A stretch of DNA of 64,000 nucleotides from Macrotrachela quadricornifera (Eukaryota > Rotifera > Eurotatoria > Philodinida > Philodinidae), in contig JAJEKB010020218.1 in the NCBI GenBank assembly GCA_022393335.1, positions 186,488 through 250,487 on the forward strand. Direction: 5' to 3'. The notes under the pieces are model-generated. The model saw only the letters and a program-made list of their open reading frames with translations. It did not search any database and was not told the DNA's origin. The translations under genes were made by a program, and so were the position numbers. Of the stretch, positions 1 to 11,088 are shown in pieces. The first letter of the stretch is position 1. Each line of letters begins with the position of its first letter.

Positions 1-82
1 ACGACGAAAAAAAATTTTCTAATCACGCACGATCACGATCACGACGAAAAAAAAATTCCTAATCACGCACGATCACGATCAC
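1..82 (+). repeat. left subterminal tandem repeats of the hAT element
   Basis: Two copies of a 40-bp unit starting at 1 and 41. Each has an A-run followed by AATCACGCACGATCACGATC. The same unit recurs at 2797-2930 on the right side in the same orientation. Subterminal repeats of this kind bind transposase in hAT elements; that role is inferred here. Confidence 0.75.
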
Positions 83-276
83 GGCTTTAATTTGTATAGA
101 GGAACTTAAAATACTAAGTAGTCTTTTATTATCCCACAGTGCCATCTATACACTGTTATTGATAGGATTCTGTATTAACGAACTGAAGTCATCATGTTAT
201 TCTATTCCTTTTTTTTTAATTTCTATTCTTAATAACTGTTGAAAATCGAAAGTCTTAAAAAATATCCACGTTCGTA

Positions 277-2597
277 ATGACTACAAATAGTAATAAATTA
301 AATAAAAAAGATGTCGAACGACTTGTGTCACAAAATAGTACATCAGTATCGTATGAGAAACCAAATGAAAAGACAAAAACTAAAATCTCAAACCATTGGA
401 ACCATTTCAGCCAAATATATGTTTTTAATACTAAACAAGATTTCATTATTTGTGATCATTGTAAAACAATATTGGTCTACAAATCGGTAACTGGTTCTGG
501 TTGTATGATTAGTCATGTACGTTCGTGTCAATCCAAACAAAAACAAACTACTTCATCAGATGAACAACAAACAATCTACAATTATTACAAAAAAGCTTCG
601 AATGATAAAAAACAGATACCGAAACGTATTAAAAATGCAATTACAATGTCTTGTACAGAATTTGTTGTTCAGGATAGCCGAGCATTTCATTTAATTGAAG
701 GACCTGGTTTTCTTCGTTTAGCTAAAGAATTATTCGTTAGTGGTCAACGTTTATCGTCATCAACAGGTATAGATATTGAAGATTTATTACCAGATTCTAA
801 TACTGTAAGCAACTTCTATTCTACATACTGATATATATATATTGAACTAATATCTATCGATATTAGGTTAGTCGAACTATTGATAGAATGTATGATTATT
901 ACAAGCAGCAACTGATACAATTCTTTAAATCAATGGATAGTTTTTGTGTGATCGTCGATTTTTGGTGTGAATCATTCACAGGTAGAACAGGTCTTTAATG
1001 CTACGAAAAAGTTTTCTTTTTTTTGCTTTTTATTAAAAAGGTTTATCTTATTGTGGAATTTCACTTAGTCATGTTGATCCAGAATTTCAACCATATATAT
1101 TTTCATTAGGGTGTTTTCCATATGAAATGGAAAATAAACGTGCACCAACAATTCGTTCATTTGTTGATGAAACATTAAAAGGTTTTGATTTAACATTGGA
1201 TCAACAAAAGTTCGTTGTCACTGATAATGAAGCTACAATGATATGTACCTTCAATGCAGATTGTAAACGTGTAGGATGTAGTGATCATTATATTAATAAA
1301 CAACTTCAACACACATTCACGACAAAAACAATTGATGGACAATCTGTTGACTGTGATTTAGCTCAAGAACTATTTAATAATGTTAAAACTATTGTTTCGA
1401 ATGTTCGTCGAGTACATAAACAGAAAAATCTATCTAAAAAATTGGTTTTATATTCAGATACACGTTTTAGTGGTGCATATTTAATGTTAAATGTATTTTC
1501 AAGTATTTTCGATGAAATAATTCAAATTATCGATTCTAAACTAGCAGCAACTTATTCTAATATAAATCAAGAACTTTTACTTGATATATGTCGTTTCTTA
1601 GAACCATTTGATACAGTTCTTCAATCATTAAGCGACGACAAACGACCAACACTTCATCGTGTATTACCATTCAAACAGTATTTGATTAATAAATGTAAAA
1701 TTGATGATTGTGATGACGAATGTATTAAACAAGTGAAATCTTTCTTGGGTATGAGGTGTAAAAAAATAATTAATGTAAATCTTTTAGTATTTTATTATTT
1801 TTACTATAGGTAAACGTTTGGATGATAAATGGGAATTAACAGATGAACACCTAATTGCTGCTATACTTCATCCAAATAATAAACATTTACATAAATGTCC
1901 TCAATTCAAAGAACGTGCATTATTTTTATTAAAACAAGAAATGTATAAACATTTTGATCGTCTATTATCTACAAATTCACCATCAACTGTAGATTCACCA
2001 GTAGCACCATCAACAAGTTTATGTTCATCATCATCGTCATCTTCGACATCAATTACAAAATCTGCTCGTTTAAATGCACGAAATATTTTATTGATGGAAT
2101 TATTTGACAAACCACCTTCACCACCAGAAAAGAATAATGTTGAAAAAGAATTAGAAAATTATTTAGCATCCACGTTGGTGATTGAAGGTAATGAAAATGA
2201 TGATATACTTTCATTCTGGAAATATCATAAAGAAGCATTTCCATTAATTGCTTCAGTTGCTCGTAATATATTAGCTATTCCTGCTTCAAATACATCGGTA
2301 GAGAGACAGTTTTCTTCGTGTAAAAATACTTTTACAGATAAAAGAACTAGACTGGGTTCAGAAAAATTGAACAAATTAATGTTTTTGAAGAAGAATATGA
2401 ATATTCTGAAAGAAAAATTTTCTGCTGATTTTCCTGAAGCAAGTGATAACTTAAATACTAAACGAAAATGTGACACAATTGTCTTAAATGATGAACCAAT
2501 TCAAAAAAAGAACAAAGAAAGTGATTTGTTCGACAATCCAAGTGATCATGAACATTTTATTGATATTGAAAGTGAAGAAAATGAAGAGATTTTTTGA
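277..2597 (+). CDS. hAT transposase with BED-type zinc finger (4 exons, intact)
   Basis: Exons are 277-804, 867-990, 1041-1748 and 1810-2597. The introns of 62, 50 and 61 nt all have GT-AG ends and keep one open frame of 715 codons. A BED-type zinc finger (C59, C62, H80, C84) precedes the DNA-binding region. The RNase H-like core shows the first acidic residue in VIVDFW (D207) and the second in VVTDNEA (D279). The third, by family position, is the E of SVERQFS (E618) inside the C-terminal hAT dimerisation domain, which ends in the typical LNKLMFLKKN stretch. No stop or frameshift interrupts it. A Ser-rich linker lies before the dimerisation domain. An AATAAA lies at about 2735 after the stop. 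It cuts and pastes its own element; function is inferred from family. Confidence 0.88.
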
Positions 2598-2796
2598 TTA
2601 TTGTTTTCATGCTTTTTCTCAGCTTTATTTTAATGCTACTTGTTATTATATTATGTGTTTTCTTTTTGTTTTTTTTATAAGCAAACGATGAACTAATAGA
2701 TATTGTTTAATTTAATTGTGAACATGATATTCTAAATAAAGATTTAAAGTTTGGCACATATATGCTAAAATTATGTTTACAAAATTTTAGTTTCAA

Positions 2797-2970
2797 TCAC
2801 GATCACGATCACGATGAGAAAAAAATTTGCTAATCACGCACGATCACGATCACGATGAGAAAAAAATTTGCTAACCACGCACGATCACGATCACGATGAT
2901 AGAAAAACCTCCAAATCACGCACGATCACGCGTGATCGTGATCGTGATCGTGAAATCGACGATCACGAGG
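2797..2970 (+). repeat. right subterminal repeats and terminal palindrome of the hAT element
   Basis: Three units of about 41 bp (GATCACGATCACGATGAGAA plus A-run, T-run and CACGCAC) run in the same orientation as the left repeats. They are followed by a palindromic core GATCACGCGTGATC at about 2931-2944 and then GATCGTG repeats in the opposite orientation. The switch of orientation just inside the terminus would let both strands offer the same binding word. Confidence 0.7.
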
Positions 2971-2985
2971 AACACTACCATGAAT

Positions 2986-3280
2986 GCCTATTATATAGAG
3001 CTACTCATAAATTATCAAGGGCTATAATAAAGAAGAATCCATAGGTCCATAAGAGCCATAAGGAAGTAAGAGATAATGGAATAAGGATATGAGGATAAAG
3101 GAGATAAAAGGCTAAGGTTACAAGAGCATAGGGGATACAACTAAAAAAGTATAAAGAGGTAAGAGTATAGTGTATAAGTATATGTCGCTGCATGGGATAT
3201 AAACGATAAGGAAATAGCGGAATAAGCAAGGGGGAAACATGTGAATACTCATACATGTAAAAGCCGAAAAGACGCTTCAA
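2986..3280. other. gene-free stretch, purine-rich short-period sequence
   Basis: No gene recognised. The + strand is rich in ATAAGG/ATAAGAG-like words repeated at irregular spacing. An open frame on the minus strand here is low-complexity and has no family features. Confidence 0.5.
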
Positions 3281-3282
3281 CT

Positions 3283-3835
3283 ATTCAACTTTCCCATTCA
3301 ACTGTTCAACTATTCGAATATCCCAATAGTTGAATCGTCGAGTATTCAACTATTCAACTATTCGGTTATTCGGCTATTCATCTATTTGAGTATTCAACTA
3401 TTCGAGTATTCAACTATTCGGATATTCGACTATTCTTGAGGGTGAGGGCGAGAGTGGGTGAGGTTGAGGGTGTGGGTGGGTGAGGTTGGGTGAGGGTGTG
3501 GGTGAAGGGGAAAGCGAAAGACAGTTGTGGTTGGTCCCCGAAGTGAGGGTGGGGTGTGGGAGAGGGTGAAACCATTAAGTCGTCGGAAGGCAGACTAAAA
3601 TGCGAAGGTAAGGGTGAGTGCGGAATTGATGACGTATAAATCATCGGAGTATTCGAATACTTGAACAGGTGAATAGCCGAATAGCCGAATAGTCGAATAA
3701 CCGAATAGTTGAATAGTTGAATAGTCGAATAGTCGAAAAACCGAATAGTTGAATAGGCGCATAGTCGAATAGTCGAATAGTTGAATATTCGACTATTCAA
3801 CTATTCGGATATTCGAATAGTTGAATAGCCAAATT
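3283..3835. repeat. foldback array: inverted pentamer-type minisatellite with G-rich loop
   Basis: The left arm (about 3283-3435) is made of irregular units of ATTCAACTATTCG. The right arm (about 3650-3830) carries the reverse complement, CGAATAGTTGAAT. The 200-bp loop between them is G-rich on the + strand (runs such as GAGGGTGAGGG and GTGGGTGGGTGAGG at 3436-3570). The minus-strand open frame across the repeat is a by-product of the repeat and not a gene. Confidence 0.75.
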
Positions 3836-4259
3836 GGCTTAACGATTATTACACTACTGTGAATACTTGAATACCCTGAATACTAGTGAATAGATATTCA
3901 CTAGCATTCACAGATATTTAAAGGTATTCACTGGCATTCAAATATTCAGTTGTTTCCCCCTTGGGAATAAGACTATAAAAGGTAATACCACCATAGTATA
4001 AGGCTATAAGAGTACCACGGTATAAGACTATAAATTTTCTGAAGACTAAAGGACAGATATGAAACTTTACAGGTAAAAAGCATACGCGCAATATGTACGG
4101 GCTCTCGCTAGTAATATTATGATCTTTAGATAACGATTCAATGGAACTCTATCATGAGCAAATTACTTGCCTCCCTTAATAGCCTTCTCAAGGACTATTA
4201 TCATCTATATATTATCATCCACACACATATCTTCCACTCAACAGCAATATAAAGATTAC
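3836..4259. other. gene-free stretch
   Basis: Short direct and inverted ATTCACT/AGTGAAT words at 3850-3945 continue the character of the preceding foldback. A few ATAAGACTATAA-like repeats follow at 3966-4035. No gene seen. Confidence 0.5.
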
Positions 4260-4389
4260 AAAATTATGAATTTATTCAAAGATATAATTGCTAAACGACT
4301 TAAATGACAAGAAGTGAATAAACCAACTTCTGATTTTGCTTTGAATTGTCAATTAACTGATAAAAACGGTTAAACCTTATCCAATTTAC

Positions 4390-4718
4390 AACTTCAAATT
4401 ATTTACAAATACAACCGGTCTTGGATATTTTATACAGTGACTTAGAGAATCTTGTACAAGGTCAATATAAAGAAACAAAACGATTGATTAATATTCTGAA
4501 AAGTGAAATTGGAATATGTTTGTAATCAACTTCTTCGATATTGTCATTATGTAATCCATCGAGAAGATATTGTTTTATTTCTTGATCCGAATAATGAACA
4601 ATTCTCATATAAATTTCTATCTTGTTTTAATTCTTATTTGTTTACTATATTTTCCTTTTTCCGTGTGCTTAACAATTTTCTATGCAGAGCTCTGAAGAGT
4701 GTTTCTATTTTCAAATAA
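4390..4718 (+). pseudogene. decayed ORF of unknown origin
   Basis: One frame reads through about 4393-4524 (LDILYSDLENLVQGQYKETK and onward) and stops. A second frame beginning near 4503 continues for about 70 codons with a coding-like composition (ends at 4718). The two look like pieces of one protein broken by a frameshift, but I do not recognise the family. The remnant faces the 3' end of the ART-TPR gene. Confidence 0.25.
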
Positions 4719-4789
4719 ATAATACGAAACGCGTTGGCGAATTAACTCTGGATTTTATTTTATTTACAAAGCATAACAATTCTTCTTGA

Positions 4790-7669
4790 TTACCTATTAT
4801 TCTTAAGAGAAAGTTGAGTGCTGAGAATAGCAGATTGATTTGTTTGTATTGATATAAGTTTCTGTTGTAAACGAGCAATCATTGAATGATTCAATGGTGA
4901 AGATTCAGAAGCAATTGTCAACGCTTTCTGCCATGCTTCTCGAGACTCTTTTGGATTGTTACAACAACTATAAACATTACCGATATTCCAATACGTTTTC
5001 ACTATATCTGAATTATTTTCAGACACCCGAGGTAATTGAATGTCGAGAGCGTTTCCATAACAATGTATAGCTTTAACATAGTTGCCTTGACGTTTGTAAA
5101 TGAATCCCATCTTATTATATGTCTTGGCAATGTCTGGATCATTTAATGGTAGGAATTTTGATTGAATCTCAAGTATTTTGTAACAATAACTCAAGGCTTC
5201 AGCATAGATATCTGAACTTCGATGAACTTCTTCAGTGCTACTATCTGTTGTTCTAATGTCCGGAATTTTATCAAGTAAGCAGTTCAATTCAATGTTAAGT
5301 TCTTTCTCATGATACTTCAAAGCTTCATCAAGATTGCCTTTCTTTTCATGAGCTGATCGAATGAGGTAGAATGTTGATGCAAAAGAATGATGATTTTCAG
5401 GTAGAGATTCTAATTTAATATTGAGTACTTCGGCATAACACTTTAACGCTTCATCATAATTCTCCTGCATACAATGAAATATTCCGATGTTCTCATATGC
5501 CACGGCATTCATTCGATGATTTTTTGATAACGAATTTAATTGAATTTTCAAAGCTTTTTGCTGATATTCTAAGGCTTTAGGATAGTCGCCTAGGTTGAAA
5601 TAGTTACATCCAATATGGTTGTATGTTACCGCAATATCTGGATGTTTATCAGAAAAACAGTTTAGTTGAATATCCAAAGCTTTTTCAAAGTAATTCATGG
5701 CTTTAGTATAATCGCGTAGTTTTGCATGACAATAGCCAATACAATTGTAGGTCACTGCATTGTCTGGATGATTTTTATGTAACGTGGCTGACTCAATTTG
5801 AAGAGCTTTGTCAAAATACTCTATAGCTTTGGCATAGTTGTCTTGTGTCCCATAAATTAATCCGATGTTGCTGTATGTCCCTGCAATATCTGGATGGTTT
5901 TTAGGCAAACATTTCGATTGGATCTTCAGCGCTTCTTCCCAATATTCTAAGGCACTAACATAGTTCTCCTGTATATAGTGAACTAACGCAATATTGTTGT
6001 ATGTCCGTGCAATATCTGGATGGTTTTTAGGCAAACATTGCGATTGGATCTCCAACGCTTTTTCCAAATATTTCGACGCTTCAATAAAGATGCCTTGCTC
6101 AATATAAACTGCTGCGATGTGCTTGTAGGTATTTGCACGTTCTAGATGATTTTCAGGCAAAGTTTCTGATTCAATACTAAGTGCCCGCATAAAATACTTC
6201 AAAGCATCAGGATAGTTGCCTTGCCTAGCAAGAATTGCTCCCTTGTTTCTGTAAAAAGTGGAAATGTTTGGATGATTTGGTGGTATATTTCTCTCCAATA
6301 ATTCATGAAAGTATTTCGCATTGTGAAAATGACCTGTTATAAACATTATATACGCTAATGCTGATAACTGATTAACATTGTTGCTGATTTCCTTTCTGAT
6401 GTAATCTGTTAAGTGTTTAAGTATATCTTCTTCATATTGGTTAATTAAAGTTAATTTAACTAGACATATTCCAGAATTTTCGTCATCTTTCTTTTTGATC
6501 GAATTAATTTGAAATACACAATCTATTGAAAATAATATTTCTTGTTCATCTCCACTTGAAGAATATATTTGTACATCAGCATACGGAGTTGATACACAAT
6601 TGGTATTATTAATATTTATTTCAAATAGAACAGGTACTATTTCATCTTTTTCATTTGCACCAACAATAAAAACTGATGCTGTTTCCTTATTTCTTGTTGT
6701 TGATAAAAATGAATTCATTGATAATAATCCACCTTGATTTTGTTCTAAATTTTTTAATTCATTTTTATGTATTAATTGACCACGATAAACAGTTTTTGTC
6801 TCCTTTAAGTCTAATACTTGTTCAACATATAAATGTTTTAATTGGTCATATAAACGTTTAATGATATATCGAAATTTATATATTGTAACAAAATCTTGAC
6901 ATCTTAGTGCTTCATTTAATAAACGATATAAAAAGGAATCACTGGTATACCATCGAATAGCTTCATTTGCACCACAATCGTTTTCAAATTCATCAATTCG
7001 TTCTAATTGAGATTTGTTATAATAATAGGATTGCCGACACTCATTTAAGAAATCATCTTTAGCTTTATCTGTTTCTGAATAACGTAATAATATATCACTA
7101 AATAAATGCATATACATAAAGTATTTACTTTCTTTCGATAAATCTTTCGTCGATTTTTGTTTTATATTATCATCAATATCATTAAAAAATAACACAGGTG
7201 CTGATTGTTGATTTAAAAATCGTCTAATATCATCACGTATTTTATCCATAAGTAATTTTGCGTAGTTGAAAATATTCTCTGGTCTTACATATACCGTATA
7301 AGTTATTTTATTATTATTAGTTTGATCTGTGTTATATATATAAATAAGTGTAATTTGTGGTATAAGATATATCAATGGACTAGTAAATTGATGAGAAGAT
7401 AAAATAAGAAATACATTTATATTTGAATCTATTGCTGTTATATAATCAATACATTGATCAACATCATTAAATAATTCTAGATTTTTAGTAATGCTAATTA
7501 AATCATTATATGTTTCTGTAAAATCATTTATTTTATTTCTATCAGAACCAATAAGCCATACAATAAGAAGATTTTCATCACTGTATTTTTGTTCATGTTC
7601 TTCGTTTGTTGTTAATAGTAAACCATCTTGTGAAGATGTTGATTGATCTTTCGAATCGTTTTCCATCAT
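4790..7669 (-). CDS. ADP-ribosyltransferase (R-S-ExE type) with TPR array
   Basis: Single-exon protein of 959 residues. Residues ~33-115 form an alpha/beta module (strands IVWLIG, VFLILSS, TLIYIYN, with DQCIDYIT between). Residues ~180-395 are an arginine-type mono-ADP-ribosyltransferase domain. Its R is in VYRGQ (R296), its serine motif is SFLST (from S320), and its ExE is E375-Q-E377 in GDEQEILF. All three catalytic elements are present, so the enzyme should be active. From ~440 to 940 there are about eleven 42-residue kinesin-light-chain-like TPRs (NHPDIA..YNNIG pattern), the ninth degenerate. The enzyme would transfer ADP-ribose from NAD to arginine, with the TPRs binding partners. There is no signal peptide, so it is probably cytosolic. 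A paralogue of similar layout lies at 54833-56824. The target is unknown. Confidence 0.88.
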   Translation of the reverse strand: MMENDSKDQSTSSQDGLLLTTNEEHEQKYSDENLLIVWLIGSDRNKINDFTETYNDLISITKNLELFNDVDQCIDYITAIDSNINVFLILSSHQFTSPLIYLIPQITLIYIYNTDQTNNNKITYTVYVRPENIFNYAKLLMDKIRDDIRRFLNQQSAPVLFFNDIDDNIKQKSTKDLSKESKYFMYMHLFSDILLRYSETDKAKDDFLNECRQSYYYNKSQLERIDEFENDCGANEAIRWYTSDSFLYRLLNEALRCQDFVTIYKFRYIIKRLYDQLKHLYVEQVLDLKETKTVYRGQLIHKNELKNLEQNQGGLLSMNSFLSTTRNKETASVFIVGANEKDEIVPVLFEININNTNCVSTPYADVQIYSSSGDEQEILFSIDCVFQINSIKKKDDENSGICLVKLTLINQYEEDILKHLTDYIRKEISNNVNQLSALAYIMFITGHFHNAKYFHELLERNIPPNHPNISTFYRNKGAILARQGNYPDALKYFMRALSIESETLPENHLERANTYKHIAAVYIEQGIFIEASKYLEKALEIQSQCLPKNHPDIARTYNNIALVHYIQENYVSALEYWEEALKIQSKCLPKNHPDIAGTYSNIGLIYGTQDNYAKAIEYFDKALQIESATLHKNHPDNAVTYNCIGYCHAKLRDYTKAMNYFEKALDIQLNCFSDKHPDIAVTYNHIGCNYFNLGDYPKALEYQQKALKIQLNSLSKNHRMNAVAYENIGIFHCMQENYDEALKCYAEVLNIKLESLPENHHSFASTFYLIRSAHEKKGNLDEALKYHEKELNIELNCLLDKIPDIRTTDSSTEEVHRSSDIYAEALSYCYKILEIQSKFLPLNDPDIAKTYNKMGFIYKRQGNYVKAIHCYGNALDIQLPRVSENNSDIVKTYWNIGNVYSCCNNPKESREAWQKALTIASESSPLNHSMIARLQQKLISIQTNQSAILSTQLSLKNNR

Positions 7670-8027
7670 TATTCCGTGATATAAAAACTACTAATCAGAT
7701 TTTAAAATTAAATAACAGTAGTCTATTAGAATGGAAAAATGTCGAAAAGTTCGAAGACAATAGGAATAAGATGTTATTAATGTTACTGTTGTCAAAAATA
7801 TACATGTCAAACTTGAAGGTTGCATTCAATTATCAAATATTTGAAAGTGGAAAAATTGAATTTCAACTATTTAAGTGAGACTGTACGAGAGGATCGAGCA
7901 TTCTATTAGATACCTATTTTATGATCGAAGCTGACCTATGATTTATTTTTCATAAATCGATTCTGCATGTGTAGTTAGAGTTATGGTTAAATTTTTAGAC
8001 CTCTACAAATTATTATGGCAAAGTTAT
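7670..8027. other. upstream region of the ART-TPR gene, nothing recognised
   Basis: AT-rich. An open frame on the + strand overlaps the start of the ART gene and has no family features. Confidence 0.4.
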
Positions 8028-8268
8028 AGAACTTTTTTGCTTGATCGAAAGATTCCCCCTACTCCCTCTTCAAGGATGGTTCAAAAAATAAAATTCTTTC
8101 AAAAGGACTTTTTGTCACTGATTATAATTTCATATCAAGTTCTATTACAATCATACTGTCTTAGAACTGGTTTTCTTTAATTAGCATGACGTTAGGAAAA
8201 ATTTTATTTTTTGAGCCATTTTTGAGGATGGAGTAGGAGGATTTTTTCGGTCAAGCAAAAAAGTTCTC
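8028..8268. repeat. small foldback (MITE-like) with about 68-bp arms
   Basis: The left arm 8028-8094 (AGAACTTTTTTGCTTGATCG at its outer end) pairs with 8200-8268 (its complement ends GGTCAAGCAAAAAAGTTCT) at roughly 85% identity across a loop of about 105 bp. No clear target duplication was found. Confidence 0.7.
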
Positions 8269-9126
8269 CGACACATTTGAAACATATATCATGAGACTCA
8301 GTTTTTTATGCTGATTCAGAATATCGTATTAATTTCGTTCTAATCATAGGTTTTCTAAGAGAAATTCGCTAAATATTAGCCAGGAAAAGCCAAAGATTGT
8401 GCCTTCGAAGGGTATTCTTTTGAATTTCTCACCCCTTTGGAAAACTTTTTCATCAAAATTTTTATATAAGTTTTGTAGAGCATCAGATTCTTTCTACAAG
8501 GTGGTCAACATTAAACTCTCCCCTGGCCTAACTTTTATATCAAGAAACGACTTACAATCAAAAAAGTCGAATAAAAAAATGTAACGTTTTTTCGAACAAT
8601 AAATTTTTTAACACGAAGACGTAACTTTATAGAAAATTTCTATAAAAATTCTGCTGCAGTGAAATTTACTCTTTCGAATGAGACGTTCCCGAAAAATAAC
8701 GGACGAAAACTGACGAAGTTGTACGCAACATTCGAAAAAGATGGTTGTTCAAAAGTACCTTGCAGCTCCCTTTCCTTATGGCACTTATAATATCCCGTAA
8801 TAAGTTAAACAGGTCTAAAAACTTAATTATAACCCTAACTGTACAAACAGTGAGGAGAAGAATTGGGAACTCGAATACTTAAGTTCAGTTTTCAAGTTTG
8901 ACACTATTGATTTTCTTTCAAACATTCTGACAATATCAAGTCTATTAAGATTTTGCCTTACACTATTTTGGAACTTTTCGAAATTTTTAGTCTTCGACAT
9001 TTTTCCTTTCGTCAATAGTCAATACATACAGAGAGACATTAATAGAAGTTAAAACTACATTGTCGAAAACGCGGCACCCGAGGACAATAGAGAGAGTATT
9101 CTTTTTATGAAAAAGAAGTTGTTTAA
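8269..9126. other. gene-free stretch
   Basis: AT-rich. Open frames of about 60 codons on both strands show no family features. Nothing supported. Confidence 0.4.
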
Positions 9127-9912
9127 ACCTAATCATGTTCCGACCGAACTATTACTCGCATCGTTAAACTAACACATATAAAATATTACGGATTGTTAGC
9201 GAGCCTAAACGGACATATTGGATTTTTCAGTGAACTTTATCTATAAAATCTCACTTCCGTAGTAAAATCATATTCTGAAATTTCGATCTGAAACTAGGGA
9301 TGCACCAGTGACAGTTAATAACTGGCAACTGGGTCTCAGTGTCACTGGGTACCCAGTTAACTGGGGGGCCAAGTTAACTGGGTCCCAGTGACACTGGATA
9401 CCCAGTTAACTGGGACCCATTATCAGTTATTAACTGTCACTGGTGCATCCCTCCATTTAGCATGAATAAATTCCATTTTTGACACACTTTAATTTAGTAT
9501 TAAGATCCTTATGTATGCTATTTAAAATCGTACTGTTATCCGTCTGGAAAAATATTTTTACACATCCTATATACACCCAGTTAACTGGGTACCCAGTGAC
9601 ACTGGGACCCAGTTAACTGGACTCATGGATACCTAGCACAAAGGAAACTACTGATGATTTTATAAATAATAAACCAGTTGAATATGTATCCAGTTAAAAT
9701 AAATACCCAGTGACACTGGGTACCCAGTTAACTGGACTGGTGCATCCCTATCTGAAACTTTGTACAAATAAGCTCTTAATGAGGCTAGGTCAGAAAAACT
9801 TCATCGAAAAATTCAATATCTCTGTTCAGGCTCGCTAACAACCCGTAATAATATATATGTGTTAGTTTAACGATGAGAGTGATAGTTTGCCTGGGATATG
9901 ATTAGAGTAGCT
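9127..9912. mobile_element. foldback element, its loop holding a hAT-type MITE
   Basis: The left arm (about 9131-9290) and right arm (about 9752-9906) are inverted copies at about 80% identity. The best block is CATCGTTAAACTAACACATA at 9159-9178, with its complement at about 9856-9875, followed by the GTTAGCGAGCCT block. The hAT-type element at 9295-9750 lies entirely in the loop, so it inserted after the foldback formed. The outer ends are not sharply defined. Confidence 0.7.
9287..9758. mobile_element. hAT-type MITE with 8-bp target duplication TCTGAAAC
   Basis: The element body is 9295-9750. It begins TAGGGATGCACCAGTGACAG and ends GGTGCATCCCTA, flanked on both sides by TCTGAAAC (9287-9294 and 9751-9758). 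The TAGGG start and 8-bp duplication fit the hAT superfamily. The body is built of short palindromes, CCCAGTTAACTGGG and CCCAGTGACACTGGG, repeated in both halves. A second internal terminus (GGTGCATCCCT at 9439-9449) shows that the first 155 bp form a complete small copy. The segment 9452-9573 resembles the end of the foldback at 14004-14119. Confidence 0.85.
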
Positions 9913-10636
9913 GTTCGAAAATATAAACACATCCATTGTGAGATCCGTATTTCAAATAACAGCGAACTTACCTTCTTAACTGAGAAAGAGTTTAAATAGA
10001 CTCTTGTATGCAGTTATCGAATTAAAAATTATCTAAAATATTCTACTAGATAATCTATTATTAAAATGTCTTACAATCATTCAGAAATTAATAATGTCAT
10101 AGATAGTATAGAACTAAATGGAGATTTAATCATCGCCGTAATCGTTCTCATAATCCTTGACAAGACAATACTCTTCATTTAATCTATATACATACATAAA
10201 GAAGTAAGTTTGTTTGTTCGTTTGATCTTTACGCATTTAATCCTTGTAAGAGCTAGCACTACAAACTTTTCATTGCATACCTTTAGCTTTGGTGGAAAGC
10301 CGAGACGGAGTCGACATGTCTGAGGGAACTGGAAGAGTTCTCGCTATTGTTTTTAAAAAGTTACAAACAATTTTCTACTTTTTCAAAACTTTTGGAGAGT
10401 ATAATTCGACTATTATAGGATGCTTTTCTAAATTTTAAATCTGCCCTCTGTTTCTGCATCAACACGCACCTGTCGACCCAAAGTATTTAGTAACTCAATG
10501 TTTGAAGCGGCACAATAAATGAGTCATCCAAAAGGATCGAACGTATTACTATGTCCTCAATATGCACAGAAGAAAAAAGAATAAGGACTTGAGCTTTCTG
10601 GTGCTGGACACATTCTGAAAAAAAGGGAATTTAATC
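9913..10636. other. gene-free stretch
   Basis: AT-rich; no open frame, repeat or RNA gene that I can support. Confidence 0.4.
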
Positions 10637-11088
10637 GAACCTAAAAAACGGTTCGGTATATGAGAAAAACCTTGCAAATATATTGAAAGTTCCAAAGAGG
10701 GAATAAAAAATTCCACTTAAACTTTAAAAGATCTTCCTTGGCCACATGAGAAGATCCTTTATTCTTCGATACCTTATTAAGTTCCGTAGAGCAAAAAGTA
10801 GATTTTGTAGGAAAAGATGAAACCTTTAGAGTTTCGTATTAAACCTCAAGTTTTCACACTAGGTTTTCTATAATATCATTATATTTAATGCAAAACTCTA
10901 AAAGTTCCGTCTTTTCCTACAAAACCTAGTTTTTGCTCTATGGAACTTAAAAAGGTTTCGAAGAAAAAAGAATCTTCCTATGTGTTCAAGGAAAGACCTT
11001 TTAAAGGTTTCGTGGACTTCTTCATTCTTTTTTTTAAAACTTTCAACACATTTGCAGCTTTTTATCATCTACCGAACCACTTTTGAGA
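10637..11088. repeat. foldback element with almost no loop
   Basis: A 450-bp imperfect palindrome centred near 10862. The outer ends are GAACCTAAAAAACGGTTCGG at 10637 and the complementary ACCGAACCAC at about 11071-11080. The inner block AGAGCAAAAAGTAGATTTTG (from 10791) pairs with CAAAACCTAGTTTTTGCTCT at about 10920-10939. Non-coding; MITE-like. Confidence 0.75.

Larger units (their letters stand above)
1..2977 (+). mobile_element. hAT-superfamily DNA transposon, left end cut by window edge
   Basis: The element consists of a complete transposase gene flanked on both sides by the same subterminal repeat family. The right terminus is placed at 2977 because the sequence read inward from there begins TAGTGTTCCTCGTGATCG, which fits the (C/T)A(A/G)NG start typical of hAT terminal inverted repeats. 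The next eight bases (2978-2985, CCATGAAT) would be the target duplication. The left terminus and its duplication lie before position 1, so the boundary cannot be confirmed here. Because the transposase is intact, the element could be autonomous. Confidence 0.8.

Noticed and set aside
3436..3570. TGTGGG hexamers, the telomere repeat reported for a bdelloid
   Set aside because: Only scattered copies within a G-rich loop, not a tandem array, and flanked by foldback arms.
3414..3800. Minus-strand open frame of 128 codons rich in YSTIRLF and Pro/Ser/Thr
   Set aside because: It runs across the foldback minisatellite and its G-rich loop; the protein is only the repeat read in one frame.
9295..9450. 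Operator or terminator from the strong palindromes
   Set aside because: TIR-like ends and the 8-bp duplication around the whole element explain the structure as a transposon.
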